DNA of 29,879 nucleotides from JACKAL01 sp964400355 (GCA_964400355.1 CAYNTO010000031.1:1-29879); one strand, 5' to 3'. Positions 16,935-24,917 are shown, counted from the stretch's first letter. The notes: generated from the sequence alone by a model not told the origin. Program-made: numbers and translations.

Positions 16935-17843
16935 CTATCGTAAAGACTCCAGCTCTTCAAGGATTACTCCCTCTTTGATGCCTACGCTAGAGACATAGAG
17001 ATCCTTGGTTTTCGAAAACTGCATAAAGTATATGCACAGCACGATTGCAGGAATGATCACATCCGCTTGGTCTGATTTAAGGCCAAACTCTCGTTTGCGC
17101 TGAGCGACCGAATAGGGGGCGAGGAGGTCGTACATGCGAACCAGGTCATTGTAGGTGACTTTGCCGTCTTTGCGCTTGTTGCCAATGAGCGCGTTCACTC
17201 GACCCATCCGTTCAATATTGCCGCCGATACCGACGCAGTAGGAAAAGGTTCCTGGGAAACTTTCGATAAACCGCGCCGCACTTTTGAGAATGGGTTCCAG
17301 CTCGCGAATGTGCTGGTGGTAGGAGGCCGGATTGTTTTTGATTCTTTTGAGCAGCCGCACAGTGCCCAGCGGAAAGCTTTTGCCGCGAATCTTTTTACCA
17401 TTTTTTACGGCGACCAGCTCCACGCTGCCGCCGCCGATGTCGATCAAAAGCGAGCGACCTGCGGTGATGTCCATTTCGTAGTTGATCGCTTTAAATACCA
17501 GTTCCGACTCGCGGGATCCAGAGATCACATCAAGGCGGATTCCGGTCGTGCTTTTGAGTTGAGCCACGACTTGTTTCTGGTTGGTGGCATCGCGCATAGC
17601 ACTAGTGGCAACGGCACAAATACAATCGCTTTCGAAGTGCTTGGAGAGCCGCTTGAATTTTTTAAACGCACGAATGGTTTGGGAGATAATGCGCGGGGAA
17701 AGCTTTCCACGGGAAAACACGTCGGCACCTAAACGAATAGGCTCACGCAGTTTATAAACAATTTTAAAAGATTTCCCCCGGGTTTGTGCAATCGCCAGAC
17801 GAATAGCGTTTGAGCCCGCATCAATCACTGTAATTCGCTTCAT
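16935..17843 (-). CDS. ppx: Ppx/GppA-family exopolyphosphatase
   Basis: The protein has 302 residues, the short form without the C-terminal HD-like domain of E. coli Ppx. It would remove terminal phosphates from polyphosphate or pppGpp. The actin-like phosphate motifs are IDAGSN (7-12), AVATSAMRDATN (77-88) and LIDIGGGSVEL (133-143). Glu112 in the GSRESEL segment aligns with the catalytic Glu of E. coli Ppx. IGGN (about 217-220) and SSVGIKEG near the C-terminus are also typical. The location beside ppk favours exopolyphosphatase over pppGpp phosphatase. ATG 17843 has only a weak ribosome-binding site. It heads a probable two-gene operon with the DHS-like gene. Confidence 0.9.
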   Translation of the reverse strand: MKRITVIDAGSNAIRLAIAQTRGKSFKIVYKLREPIRLGADVFSRGKLSPRIISQTIRAFKKFKRLSKHFESDCICAVATSAMRDATNQKQVVAQLKSTTGIRLDVISGSRESELVFKAINYEMDITAGRSLLIDIGGGSVELVAVKNGKKIRGKSFPLGTVRLLKRIKNNPASYHQHIRELEPILKSAARFIESFPGTFSYCVGIGGNIERMGRVNALIGNKRKDGKVTYNDLVRMYDLLAPYSVAQRKREFGLKSDQADVIIPAIVLCIYFMQFSKTKDLYVSSVGIKEGVILEELESLR

Positions 17844-17961
17844 CTCGACTATCAGTTAAGCACGTCTTGAATCGCGAAGACAAGTTTTGTCTTTACGATT
17901 TTTAAGCTCATTTGCGCTCAACTATTGGGCGCTATGGGCGCCGCTTTCATGCGTTTAGGGG

Positions 17962-19224
17962 CTACACACTTCCGAAGATGATCTCGAGTCTAAATATGAT
18001 CGACCAGTTGGATTCAAAAGCGTAATTTTTTGGAAAACTTAAGCCCGGAATCACATCAAAAAATGCATGTTTCTTATAAATACGGTAGCGGTAGGTGGAG
18101 TAAATATCGTAGGAGGATAAAAAGAAGGAATGGGAGTACTGCGGGTTTTGGCTGGCAATCGAGGCCGTGTGCGCGATGGAGTTGCGATCGTTGAAAACCT
18201 GGAACAGAGTGACTCCGTGGACAGTATTAAAGGTATGAAACTCATTGCGATAGACGGACTCATTGGAAAACCGAAACATGGTGTTCTGCGAGAAATTGTG
18301 ATCGTAGTATATAGTCGCGCGGTGGCCGGTGCGGTCCTCTGTGTCGCCAAACACGTCGTTGATGAGCATCAGGTTGTCTTTTTCGGTAAATTGGATGTTC
18401 TTTGATAAGCGCCAGTTTCCGTAAGGCGCGGCATCACGAAAGATAAATCCGGTGGTGAGTTTGGAGCGAACGCCGATCACGTCTTTAAAAAAGCTCAAGC
18501 CCGCAGTGGTGTTTTGCCGTTGCCCCTGAGGGGCGAGTTGAGCCGCAGTGTTTTTGGTGGCAGATGTGGTCGAAACATCGGTGTCGCCACTGATATTGTT
18601 ATCGAGATTGTTGACCTCGAACTGGATTTTTTCTTCGAGGCGCGGCAGACGAAAACGCAATCGAAAGTCCACATCGCCGCGCGAGCCTTCTCGCTCGACA
18701 GTATTGAGTGCGCTCAGTACGCGAAGGTGGGTGCGGTTTCGCCCATCGATGATGCGATCGTTCACGAAAAACGTGTCGATACTCTCCGAGATACCGACGA
18801 TATCTTGCGAAAGGTATTCGTGAATATCAGCTAGAGATGGAGGCGCCATGGGGTTGATCAGCATCTTGCGAATGCTTTCTTGGTGCTCCTGAATTTCTTT
18901 TTCGGTGCGTATGCGGTTGAGATCTATTTCGAGCTGTTGCTCGAGGGCTTCCATTTCGTCGGTACTGTGTACTTGCGATTTGTCCTCGAACAGCGGATCT
19001 GTCACTGGGGATGCCGGCAGTTCCACGGTTTTTTCTTTGCGCAGTTTAGATCGTGGCACATTCTCTGGCCGGACTTCTTGGGACTGATCCTCCCACTCGG
19101 GAAGAACCGCATCGGCAACTGGGTCGGAGTCGACGGCGTGCACGCTGATCGCTAAACAGAGAAAAATAGCTATGGAGAGAAGGCGTGCGGCCGTCACAAG
19201 ATGCATATCCATTGAGCATCTCAT
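17962..19224 (-). CDS. Putative outer-membrane beta-barrel protein with coiled-coil region
   Basis: The protein has 420 residues from ATG 19224; ATGs at 19212 and 19206 are equally possible. A signal peptide covers roughly residues 8-30 (LVTAARLLSIAIFLCLAISVHA). Residues ~90-130 are Glu/Gln/Arg-rich and helical, probably a short coiled coil. From about 160 onwards the sequence alternates polar and hydrophobic residues in the pattern of a barrel (THLRVLSAL, VDFRLRFRLP, ATIYYDHNFS, MFRFSNESVYR) and ends in short hydrophobic strands (WSIIFRLEIIFGSV). I do not recognise a named family. It follows argH closely on the same strand, so it may be read from the arg operon promoter. The 118 nt between it and ppx hold a small AAGACAA/TTGTCTT dyad but no gene. 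Confidence 0.7.
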   Translation of the reverse strand: MRCSMDMHLVTAARLLSIAIFLCLAISVHAVDSDPVADAVLPEWEDQSQEVRPENVPRSKLRKEKTVELPASPVTDPLFEDKSQVHSTDEMEALEQQLEIDLNRIRTEKEIQEHQESIRKMLINPMAPPSLADIHEYLSQDIVGISESIDTFFVNDRIIDGRNRTHLRVLSALNTVEREGSRGDVDFRLRFRLPRLEEKIQFEVNNLDNNISGDTDVSTTSATKNTAAQLAPQGQRQNTTAGLSFFKDVIGVRSKLTTGFIFRDAAPYGNWRLSKNIQFTEKDNLMLINDVFGDTEDRTGHRATIYYDHNFSQNTMFRFSNESVYRNEFHTFNTVHGVTLFQVFNDRNSIAHTASIASQNPQYSHSFFLSSYDIYSTYRYRIYKKHAFFDVIPGLSFPKNYAFESNWSIIFRLEIIFGSV

Positions 19225-19261
19225 GAGTCCCAAGGACCGGCAATGCGATCCTGGCAATCAC

Positions 19262-20575
19262 TTACAGGGAATCGATGCTTTCTTTGGCGCGGATACGGCT
19301 CGTACCACCGGCTTGCTTGCGGTTTTCCACCGATTCCTCAAAGGAAATAGCCTGCTCCGTCTCTGTAAAGAGCTCATGCACTTGTAAACCGCGGGCATCG
19401 GCCTCCAGTACTTTTTCTGCTAAAAATTTGTAAGCCTCTCTAAAAGTCGAGGTCTCAGCCAGTGAATTGGCAATATCGGTCGCCAAAATGTGTCCCGATT
19501 GGAGGAGTTGGCGCGCGCGATTTTCATCGGCGGTGAGACCAAAAGTAAACGGCACCACAATGGTCAAACACGCTTTGAGTTCGTCCACGGCCATCAGAAA
19601 TGTGCGTTTGAGTTCGTGCAAATCGCTGCCATAGCTGGGAACGACAGAACGCACTAAAATCATTCCCGAATTGCTTGCGGAAATCACCCGCGCCATGCGT
19701 GCGCGGATGAGTTCTGGAACATCGGGATTGCGTTTATTGGGCATGATCGAACTGCCCGTGGACCAGTCCTTAGGGAGTTTAAGTACGCCGATTCCAGTGG
19801 ACGACCAATACATGACGTCTTCACAGTAGCGGCTCAAGTGGGTCGCTAGTAGCGCAAACGAATTGAGAGCACTTAAAATAAAATCGCGATCACCGACCGA
19901 GTCGTAAGAGTTTCTCGTGGGGTGAGTAAAGTCCAAATCGTGGGAGAGCTGGTCCACATTGATAGCGATGTGGGTACCGGCGAAGGCCGCTGCGCCCAAT
20001 GGGCACACGTCCATGCACTCCTGTTTGTTGAATTCGAGGCGCGCAAGATCGCGCTTCAAAGCGTATCCGTGCGCCGCAAACGCATGTGACAATCGAATGG
20101 GCTGACCAAATTGCATATGGGTCATGCCCGGGATAAGAATGTCGATCCAGTCGTAAGATTTGGCCTTGATCGCCGTTTTTGCATCGCTCACCAGCGTTTC
20201 GATATCGTTGACCTGATCGCGCACAAAGTGGCGCAGGGTCGTTGCGATGAGGTCGTTGCGCGAGCGACCCAGGTGAATTTTTTTACCCAGGTCACCGATA
20301 TTTTCGGTCATGTAGCGCTCAAGATTCATATGAATGTCTTCATCAAGAATGCGCCAGTCGAAATCTCCCGACTGCATGAGCGACTGCGCCTGATCGAGGC
20401 AGTCGTCAATTTTTTGAATTTCGTCAGAAGCTAAAAATCCGGCCCGTTCCAGGGCGCGCGCCCACGCTTTTTGTACGCGAATTTCCTGTACGTACAACCG
20501 TGAATCCACGTCGATGCCCTGAGTGAACTCAAACAGCATGTCATTTCCACTCAAGGTCGGGTTCAGGATTTTCAT
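19262..20575 (-). CDS. argH: Argininosuccinate lyase
   Basis: The protein has 437 residues. It splits argininosuccinate into arginine and fumarate, the last step of arginine synthesis. Fumarase/aspartase superfamily motifs are all present: HLGRSRND (101-108), IPGMTHMQFGQP (148-159, with the T-H pair) and the signature loop GSSIMPNKRNPD (274-285) that carries the catalytic Ser. The signature has Asn-Lys-Arg where the commonest form has Gln-Lys-Lys, a variant still compatible with function. The start is 3 nt after the argG stop, giving a tight argG-argH operon. No other arginine genes lie in the window. Confidence 0.95.
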   Translation of the reverse strand: MKILNPTLSGNDMLFEFTQGIDVDSRLYVQEIRVQKAWARALERAGFLASDEIQKIDDCLDQAQSLMQSGDFDWRILDEDIHMNLERYMTENIGDLGKKIHLGRSRNDLIATTLRHFVRDQVNDIETLVSDAKTAIKAKSYDWIDILIPGMTHMQFGQPIRLSHAFAAHGYALKRDLARLEFNKQECMDVCPLGAAAFAGTHIAINVDQLSHDLDFTHPTRNSYDSVGDRDFILSALNSFALLATHLSRYCEDVMYWSSTGIGVLKLPKDWSTGSSIMPNKRNPDVPELIRARMARVISASNSGMILVRSVVPSYGSDLHELKRTFLMAVDELKACLTIVVPFTFGLTADENRARQLLQSGHILATDIANSLAETSTFREAYKFLAEKVLEADARGLQVHELFTETEQAISFEESVENRKQAGGTSRIRAKESIDSL

Positions 20576-20578
20576 CGC

Positions 20579-21781
20579 CTAAACGTCCTTTGGAATTTGT
20601 CCCGCCTGCCATTGCGGGAAGGTGAGAACTTTGGACCAATCTTTGGCCGCCTTGTTGATGCCAAAAGAATCTTCCTCAAAACTCACGATTTTTTCACTGT
20701 ACAAGGAATAAGGACTCACACGCGAATTCACAAACACTTGGCCGTTTTGCAGACGGAAGCCCACTGTACCTGTAAGTGTCTTCGATGCCTGAGTGAAATA
20801 CGCATCCATATTAAGGCGGGTGTCTGAATGCCACAACCCATCGTACACCATGTTGGCGTAAACGTTGGCGAGCAGGCTCGATGTGGTGTGCACATCGCGG
20901 TTCCACACCATTTGCTTTAAGTTTTGTAAGCCCTTGTACAACAGTGTGCCGCCGGGAGTTTCGTAAATGCCACGGCTCTTAACACCATTGACGCGCTCTT
21001 CGACCAAATCCACAAGGCCAATGCCGTGCGCTCCGCCGATTTTGTTGAGCTCCATCAACATATTGCCCGGTGAAAGGGTTTTCCCATTGAGTTGCGTGGG
21101 GATACCTTTTTCATAAGAGAGAGTGATGTCGGTGAAGTCCTTTGTCGTTTTCGATGGCGGTGCGATGAACTGGAAGATCTCCTCAGCATCGTAGCCCTTG
21201 GAGATGTCTTCGAGAATGCCACCTTCCGAAGAATTATGAAGAAGGTTGGAATCCACACTGTAGCGCGGATTCACTTCGCCTTTATAGGAGAAGCCTTGGC
21301 TTTCGATATAGTTGATGAGATCTTTACGACCTTTATAATCCCAAATTTTCCACGGGGCGATCAGTTCGATCTCGGGGGCGAGGTACGCCCAGGCGCGCTC
21401 AAAGCGGATCTGGTCGTTGCCTTTACCGGTGGCTCCGTGAGCGATGGCATCGGCTTTGGCTTTTTTCGCGTAATAGGCAACGCGTTCGCCAATCAGCGGG
21501 CGAGCGATGGCGGTTCCCAGCAGGTACTCGTTTTGATAGAGTGCGCCCGAGCGAATCAATGGGAACACATAGTCTTTGGCGAAGGTGTCTTTGAGATCTT
21601 CAAAGATAAAATCAGCCGCACCCAACTCTTCGGCGCGTTTTTTAAGAATCTCTTCGCTGGGGAGGTTTCCCACATCGCAACAGTAAGCGATCACATCCGC
21701 TTTGTAAGTTTGCTTGAGCCACAGAACGATGGCCGACGTATCGAGTCCACCTGAAAATGCCAGAACTACTTTTTTTGCCAT
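20579..21781 (-). CDS. argG: Argininosuccinate synthase
   Basis: The protein has 400 residues, the standard length. It joins citrulline and aspartate with ATP to make argininosuccinate. The N-type ATP pyrophosphatase loop SGGLDTS is at 10-16. HGATGKGNDQIRFE (about 114-127), APWKIWDYKGR and YETPGGTLLYKG are typical further on. The ATG at 21781 has GAGGAG 9 nt upstream. The leader contains a 10-bp inverted repeat whose downstream arm ends just before that ribosome-binding site, described separately. argH follows after 3 nt. The gene is divergent from the secreted protease at 21958. Confidence 0.96.
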   Translation of the reverse strand: MAKKVVLAFSGGLDTSAIVLWLKQTYKADVIAYCCDVGNLPSEEILKKRAEELGAADFIFEDLKDTFAKDYVFPLIRSGALYQNEYLLGTAIARPLIGERVAYYAKKAKADAIAHGATGKGNDQIRFERAWAYLAPEIELIAPWKIWDYKGRKDLINYIESQGFSYKGEVNPRYSVDSNLLHNSSEGGILEDISKGYDAEEIFQFIAPPSKTTKDFTDITLSYEKGIPTQLNGKTLSPGNMLMELNKIGGAHGIGLVDLVEERVNGVKSRGIYETPGGTLLYKGLQNLKQMVWNRDVHTTSSLLANVYANMVYDGLWHSDTRLNMDAYFTQASKTLTGTVGFRLQNGQVFVNSRVSPYSLYSEKIVSFEEDSFGINKAAKDWSKVLTFPQWQAGQIPKDV

Positions 21782-21798
21782 AGAATGATTCTCCTCAT

Positions 21799-21864
21799 GA
21801 TTGCGTACGGTGCATCGTATACATTTGCCGATACAATTTTACAAACGGAAAAAAGTACGCAATC
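21799..21864 (-). promoter_or_regulatory. Inverted repeat in the argG leader, possible RNA stem or operator pair
   Basis: GATTGCGTAC at 21799-21808 and its exact complement GTACGCAATC at 21855-21864 are 46 nt apart. Read in the argG direction, an inner pair TGTATCG/CGATGCA (with one G-U) could form a second stem inside the first. The arm nearest argG ends beside the GAGGAG ribosome-binding site. It could act as a leader RNA structure or a split operator. It is not a clear match to the ArgR box. Confidence 0.45.
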
Positions 21865-21872
21865 CTCATGTC

Positions 21873-21900
21873 TTGAGAGGGAAGCGGGGGCGTTTCTACT
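21873..21900 (+). promoter_or_regulatory. Candidate sigma70-type promoter for the secreted protease
   Basis: TTGAGA (21873-21878) and TCTACT (21895-21900) are separated by 16 nt. They match the consensus at five and four of six positions. Transcription would begin near 21907, about 50 nt before the ATG at 21958. Confidence 0.35.
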
Positions 21901-21957
21901 CTTAAATTGGGGTTGCCTGTACGGATATGGGCACAGTTCAAACATACGGAGGTGTCT

Positions 21958-22857
21958 ATGGGGTTCTCTCGTTGTGCGTTTTGGGCGTTCACGTGTATTC
22001 TTTTCTGCGCTGCTCAATCGGCGCACAGTAAAATTTCAAATGTAACGCCAGTTTCTGATCGGGTGCTTTATGGCGCAGACGACCGTAAAGACGTTTATGA
22101 GGTCGATTCTGGATGGCAGGATTTGGCCGATTCCACCGCCGCAATTGTGAGCGACTGGCAGGTAAAGAAAGCGGCGAACTCAGCAGGCTACACTCTGGAG
22201 ACCGAAACTTATGGGAAAGTGTGGCAGTTGTGCACATCGGAGCCGTTCTTTGAGCAGACCTATGCGTCGTTTTGCTCCGCCGCTTTGATCGCGCCAGATA
22301 TATTAATGACAGCTGGACACTGTGTTTCTTCCCTCTCAGAATGCCAAAGCTACAAGTACATCTTTAATTATTCGCACCGTGCAATTGGAGATGATCCAAC
22401 GAAGCTCGATGAGGACGACGTCTACTCCTGCAAAGAAGTGATCAAGAGCCAATTTGCCATGGCTGACTTTGCTCTGATTCGTTTGGATCGCAAAGTGACA
22501 GGGCACAAGCCATTGGCTCTCAATCGCGCGAGCAAAATCAAAAACGGTGAGGGGCTCGTACTGGTTGGAAACCCGGCGGGGCTTCCCACGAAAGTGGCGG
22601 GTGGCGCGACGGTTCTCGACGACAGTCGCAAAGGTTATTTCGTGGCCGACACCGACTCCTACGGCGGAAACTCTGGGAGTGCTGTTTTTAATAGCACTAC
22701 AAAGTTGATCGAAGGTATTTTGGTGCGCGGCTCACAAGATTTCACCATGGAAAAAGGCTGTTACAAATCCAATGTGTGCACCGGTCTCGGCGATTGCCGC
22801 GGTGAGGATGTGACACGCATCGAAGAGGTGCTGCCATACTTGCCGGCAGACTCTTAG
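21958..22857 (+). CDS. Secreted V8-like (S1 family) serine protease
   Basis: The protein has 299 residues from the ATG at 21958, which has a strong GGAGGTG site 3 nt upstream. A signal peptide (FWAFTCILFCAAQSAHS) ends near residue 24; the Cys there lacks a good lipobox, so the enzyme is probably released. The catalytic triad is visible: His121 in MTAGHC, Asp170 in ADFALIRLDR and Ser239 in YGGNSGSAVF. GNSGS is typical of the V8/glutamyl-endopeptidase branch of the chymotrypsin fold. Several Cys pairs, including the C-terminal GCY...CRGEDVTR segment, suggest disulphides and an extracytoplasmic location. It is a clear paralogue of the lipoprotein protease at 26440, but lacks that protein's P-domain. 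A putative pro-segment lies between the signal and about residue 60. Confidence 0.92.
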   Translation: MGFSRCAFWAFTCILFCAAQSAHSKISNVTPVSDRVLYGADDRKDVYEVDSGWQDLADSTAAIVSDWQVKKAANSAGYTLETETYGKVWQLCTSEPFFEQTYASFCSAALIAPDILMTAGHCVSSLSECQSYKYIFNYSHRAIGDDPTKLDEDDVYSCKEVIKSQFAMADFALIRLDRKVTGHKPLALNRASKIKNGEGLVLVGNPAGLPTKVAGGATVLDDSRKGYFVADTDSYGGNSGSAVFNSTTKLIEGILVRGSQDFTMEKGCYKSNVCTGLGDCRGEDVTRIEEVLPYLPADS

Positions 22858-22999
22858 CTATAAAAACGTGCAAATAGGCGGGGGCGTGTAAATCCGTGCG
22901 CCCGCAGATGAGCGTTAGAGCAATATTTCGGTAAACTTTACAAACCCCTTTCACTTTTCTACTTGGCTTTGAACTTTCAGGGCCCAAAGTGTTCACTGA

Positions 23000-23020
23000 C
23001 CCCGGAAACAACAAACGGGG
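23000..23020 (+). promoter_or_regulatory. Small GC hairpin over the ribosome-binding site of the deiminase gene
   Basis: CCCCG (23000-23004) can pair with CGGGG (23016-23020) across an 11-nt A-rich loop. This would hide part of the GGGGGAG ribosome-binding site (23017-23023) that precedes the GTG start at 23029. It is short and may be incidental. Confidence 0.3.
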
Positions 23021-23028
23021 GAGAATAC

Positions 23029-24123
23029 GTGAATACACTTATTGGTAATTTCATATTTATTGCAGCATTGGTCATGCCGGCATTGTCACAAGCGGCTGTT
23101 CCACAGCATGGTTTTACACCAGAACAATCACAAAAAATGGCGCAGTCGAACGCGGCGATGGCTGCAAGCGACTTTATTAATGGGCTCTATGGAACTTTTA
23201 CGGGTGTTAAAAAAGATTTCGGTACTAGCGTTGTTCCATACGCAGAATATTCGGAAGTGGGCTATGTTATTTTTAGTGACGAGACAGAGTACAACTCTGG
23301 TCCGGCAAAAAAGAAAATCGCCGAAAACCTCCCAGCGGGTGTTACGCTTGTGGTGTTCACTGGCAACGATAGCGAGAAGTATCAAAAAGATCTTTTTAAA
23401 TCGTATGCTCAATATATCGATAAAGAGCGACTCAAGGTCATTTTTCTCCCTAGCGGCAGCCGCGGTTTTTGGGCTCGCGATGGCATTCCAGTTCCAGTTT
23501 GGAAAAATGGAAATCAATTTGCCGTTGTAGATGCGCGCTATTACCACAATTTCGAAGGTGATGCTGAAGTGGCGGAGTTTTTCAATGCGCCTCTCCTTCA
23601 ACACAACTATTACTACGAAGGCGGAAACTACGCGGCCAATTCGCGCGGCGATTGCATTGTCGTCGACAACGAGCGCGTCGTAAAGATGCCAGATTCGATC
23701 TTTAGCTCGAACTATGGATGTAAAACTTTAACACGCCTTCCACACACCAAAGGCATCGGTCACATCGACGAAAGCGTTAAGTTTATGGACGACGACACAC
23801 TGGTTGTGGACGATAAAGATTACGCCGCAACTCTTAAAGCCAAAGGTTGGGATGTGGTAAAGATGGTTCGCCCGAAAAACTCCTATGAGACGTACGTGAA
23901 CACGTTGGTTGTAAATGGCGTCGCATTTATGCCGTCGTTCAACCAGAAAACCGATATAGACGCTATCCAATTGTATGAGAGCTTTGGACTTAAAGTGATT
24001 CCTTTAAATTCCATCAGCCTATCTAACAACGGCCTGGGTTCTATTCACTGCATCACCATGGCATACCCGCCAGTGGAGTTCAATGAGCTCTTGAAACACA
24101 TCGGAGCTAAAGATATAAACTAG
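23029..24123 (+). CDS. Secreted agmatine/peptidylarginine deiminase-family protein
   Basis: The protein has 364 residues from GTG 23029; GGGGGAG lies 5 nt upstream and the protein then starts exactly at a signal peptide (MNTLIGNFIFIAALVMPALSQAA). The guanidine-modifying fold motifs are in order: WARDGIPVPV (Arg150, Asp151), YEGGN (Gly198-Asn200), GHIDES (His245, Asp247) and GLGSIHCITM with the nucleophile Cys341. This set is that of bacterial agmatine deiminases and of the Porphyromonas-type peptidylarginine deiminase. Cytoplasmic agmatine deiminase has no signal peptide, so the exported form points to an external substrate, either protein arginine or a free guanidine. Products would be citrulline residues or N-carbamoylputrescine, plus ammonia. 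It is followed directly by a ferredoxin-like gene whose start touches its stop. Confidence 0.88.
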   Translation: MNTLIGNFIFIAALVMPALSQAAVPQHGFTPEQSQKMAQSNAAMAASDFINGLYGTFTGVKKDFGTSVVPYAEYSEVGYVIFSDETEYNSGPAKKKIAENLPAGVTLVVFTGNDSEKYQKDLFKSYAQYIDKERLKVIFLPSGSRGFWARDGIPVPVWKNGNQFAVVDARYYHNFEGDAEVAEFFNAPLLQHNYYYEGGNYAANSRGDCIVVDNERVVKMPDSIFSSNYGCKTLTRLPHTKGIGHIDESVKFMDDDTLVVDDKDYAATLKAKGWDVVKMVRPKNSYETYVNTLVVNGVAFMPSFNQKTDIDAIQLYESFGLKVIPLNSISLSNNGLGSIHCITMAYPPVEFNELLKHIGAKDIN

Positions 24124-24125
24124 TG

Positions 24126-24428
24126 ATGGATAAAATCACTAACGATGTTCCTGAGCTGCAAATGTTTGTCTGCACACGCACCAAAGAAAAAGGTGCGTCG
24201 TGCGGGCCTCGAGGTGCGAGCGATCTGCGCGACACCTTAAAAAAATGGGTCAAAGAACAAGGTCTCAACAAACGCGTCAAGGTGACAGCGTCACTGTGCC
24301 TGAGCCACTGCGAAAATGGCATTACTGTTTGCGTGCACCCTGACAACGAGTGGTTTATAAACGTGAACGCCGAGCAGGATCTGGAATCGCTCAAGCAACT
24401 GATACTGGATAAGGTGAATAGGGCTTAA
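24126..24428 (+). CDS. Thioredoxin-like [2Fe-2S] ferredoxin
   Basis: The protein has 100 residues. The Cys pattern is VCTRTKEKGASCG (Cys16, Cys26) followed by SLCLSHCENG with a Cys-x3-Cys pair, the arrangement of the thioredoxin-fold [2Fe-2S] ferredoxins (Shethna type, also the NuoE-like fold). There is no signal peptide, so it is cytoplasmic. A GTG at 24123 overlapping the deiminase stop could also start it; I prefer ATG 24126. The lack of its own ribosome-binding site suggests coupling to the exported deiminase, a strange partner for a cytoplasmic redox protein. It is the second ferredoxin of the window and unrelated to the one at 13326. Confidence 0.85.
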   Translation: MDKITNDVPELQMFVCTRTKEKGASCGPRGASDLRDTLKKWVKEQGLNKRVKVTASLCLSHCENGITVCVHPDNEWFINVNAEQDLESLKQLILDKVNRA

Positions 24429-24489
24429 AGCTGGGTCTTGTGCAATTTTTTTGTGACAGGTTCCGCCGTAAAAGATATTCTGGTGGGGC

Positions 24490-24858
24490 ATGCCGGTTCT
24501 ATTCCTTATTAAATTTCTCCGATCTGCAAATCGCAACTTTTTGCCCGCCTTCTGTCTGGCATTTTACTTGGCACTCGTATTCTCTAACTTTAGCAATAAT
24601 GAGTTCGAAGAGCAGTTCAATTCGAGCGTTCTCTCATTGGCTGACTATGAGGATTTCGACGGCGATGGTAAATTTGATTTAGACCAAGAAGACGACGAGG
24701 AAGGTCGCAATTCACAGGTGAAACAATTTGTTCAGGAAGCGCTTTTTTTTCAGTTCGAGTTTACATTTGGAAAACTTCAAACGATATACGGATCTTTTGA
24801 CCACCAGTGGTCGCCACAGTCTGTGGTGAGTGATATCTTTCAGCCCCCGAAAGCGTAG
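24490..24858 (+). CDS. Small acidic membrane-anchored protein with an EF-hand-like loop
   Basis: The protein has 122 residues; family not recognised. A hydrophobic segment at about 15-33 (FLPAFCLAFYLALVFSNFS) is a signal anchor or uncleaved signal. Residues 55-66 read DFDGDGKFDLDQ, which has Asp at positions 1, 3, 5 and 9 and Gly at 6, matching a calcium-binding EF-hand or thrombospondin type-3 loop except for Gln at the last position. An acidic stretch (DDEEG) follows, then a helical, aromatic C-terminal half. GGTGGGG lies 1 nt before the ATG, unusually close. It sits between the ferredoxin and a beta-barrel candidate on the same strand. Confidence 0.55.
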   Translation: MPVLFLIKFLRSANRNFLPAFCLAFYLALVFSNFSNNEFEEQFNSSVLSLADYEDFDGDGKFDLDQEDDEEGRNSQVKQFVQEALFFQFEFTFGKLQTIYGSFDHQWSPQSVVSDIFQPPKA

Positions 24859-24860
24859 TC

Positions 24861-24889
24861 GTCACGCTTTGAATTTTAAATTTTATATT
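24861..24889 (+). promoter_or_regulatory. Weak candidate promoter before the beta-barrel gene
   Basis: TATATT (24884-24889, five of six matches) lies 17 nt after GTCACG (three of six). It is set in a strongly AT-rich stretch (24868-24902) just upstream of the ribosome-binding site AGGAG at 24907. Confidence 0.3.
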
Positions 24890-24917
24890 TATTTTTTGTT
24901 TTCAGTAGGAGATGACG

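Noticed and set aside
17892..17940. Terminator or operator between ppx and the barrel gene
   Set aside because: The AAGACAA/TTGTCTT and GGCGC/GCGCC dyads are short and lack T-runs; nothing firm can be claimed.
21092..21754. A 220-codon open frame antisense to argG
   Set aside because: It mirrors the argG coding sequence in reverse and has no recognisable domain or good ribosome-binding site; argG is certain.
21799..21830. ArgR operator in the argG leader
   Set aside because: The TGCAT...TACA segment is only a partial match to the ARG box and is better explained as part of the nested inverted repeats.
22874..22915. Terminator after the secreted protease
   Set aside because: The GC-rich stem (GCGGGGGCG with CGCCCGC) needs a bulge and has no following T-run.
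24453..24481. Promoter GTGACA-N17-TATTCT before the gene at 24490
   Set aside because: The start point would fall on or after the ribosome-binding site, leaving almost no leader; the boxes are probably chance.
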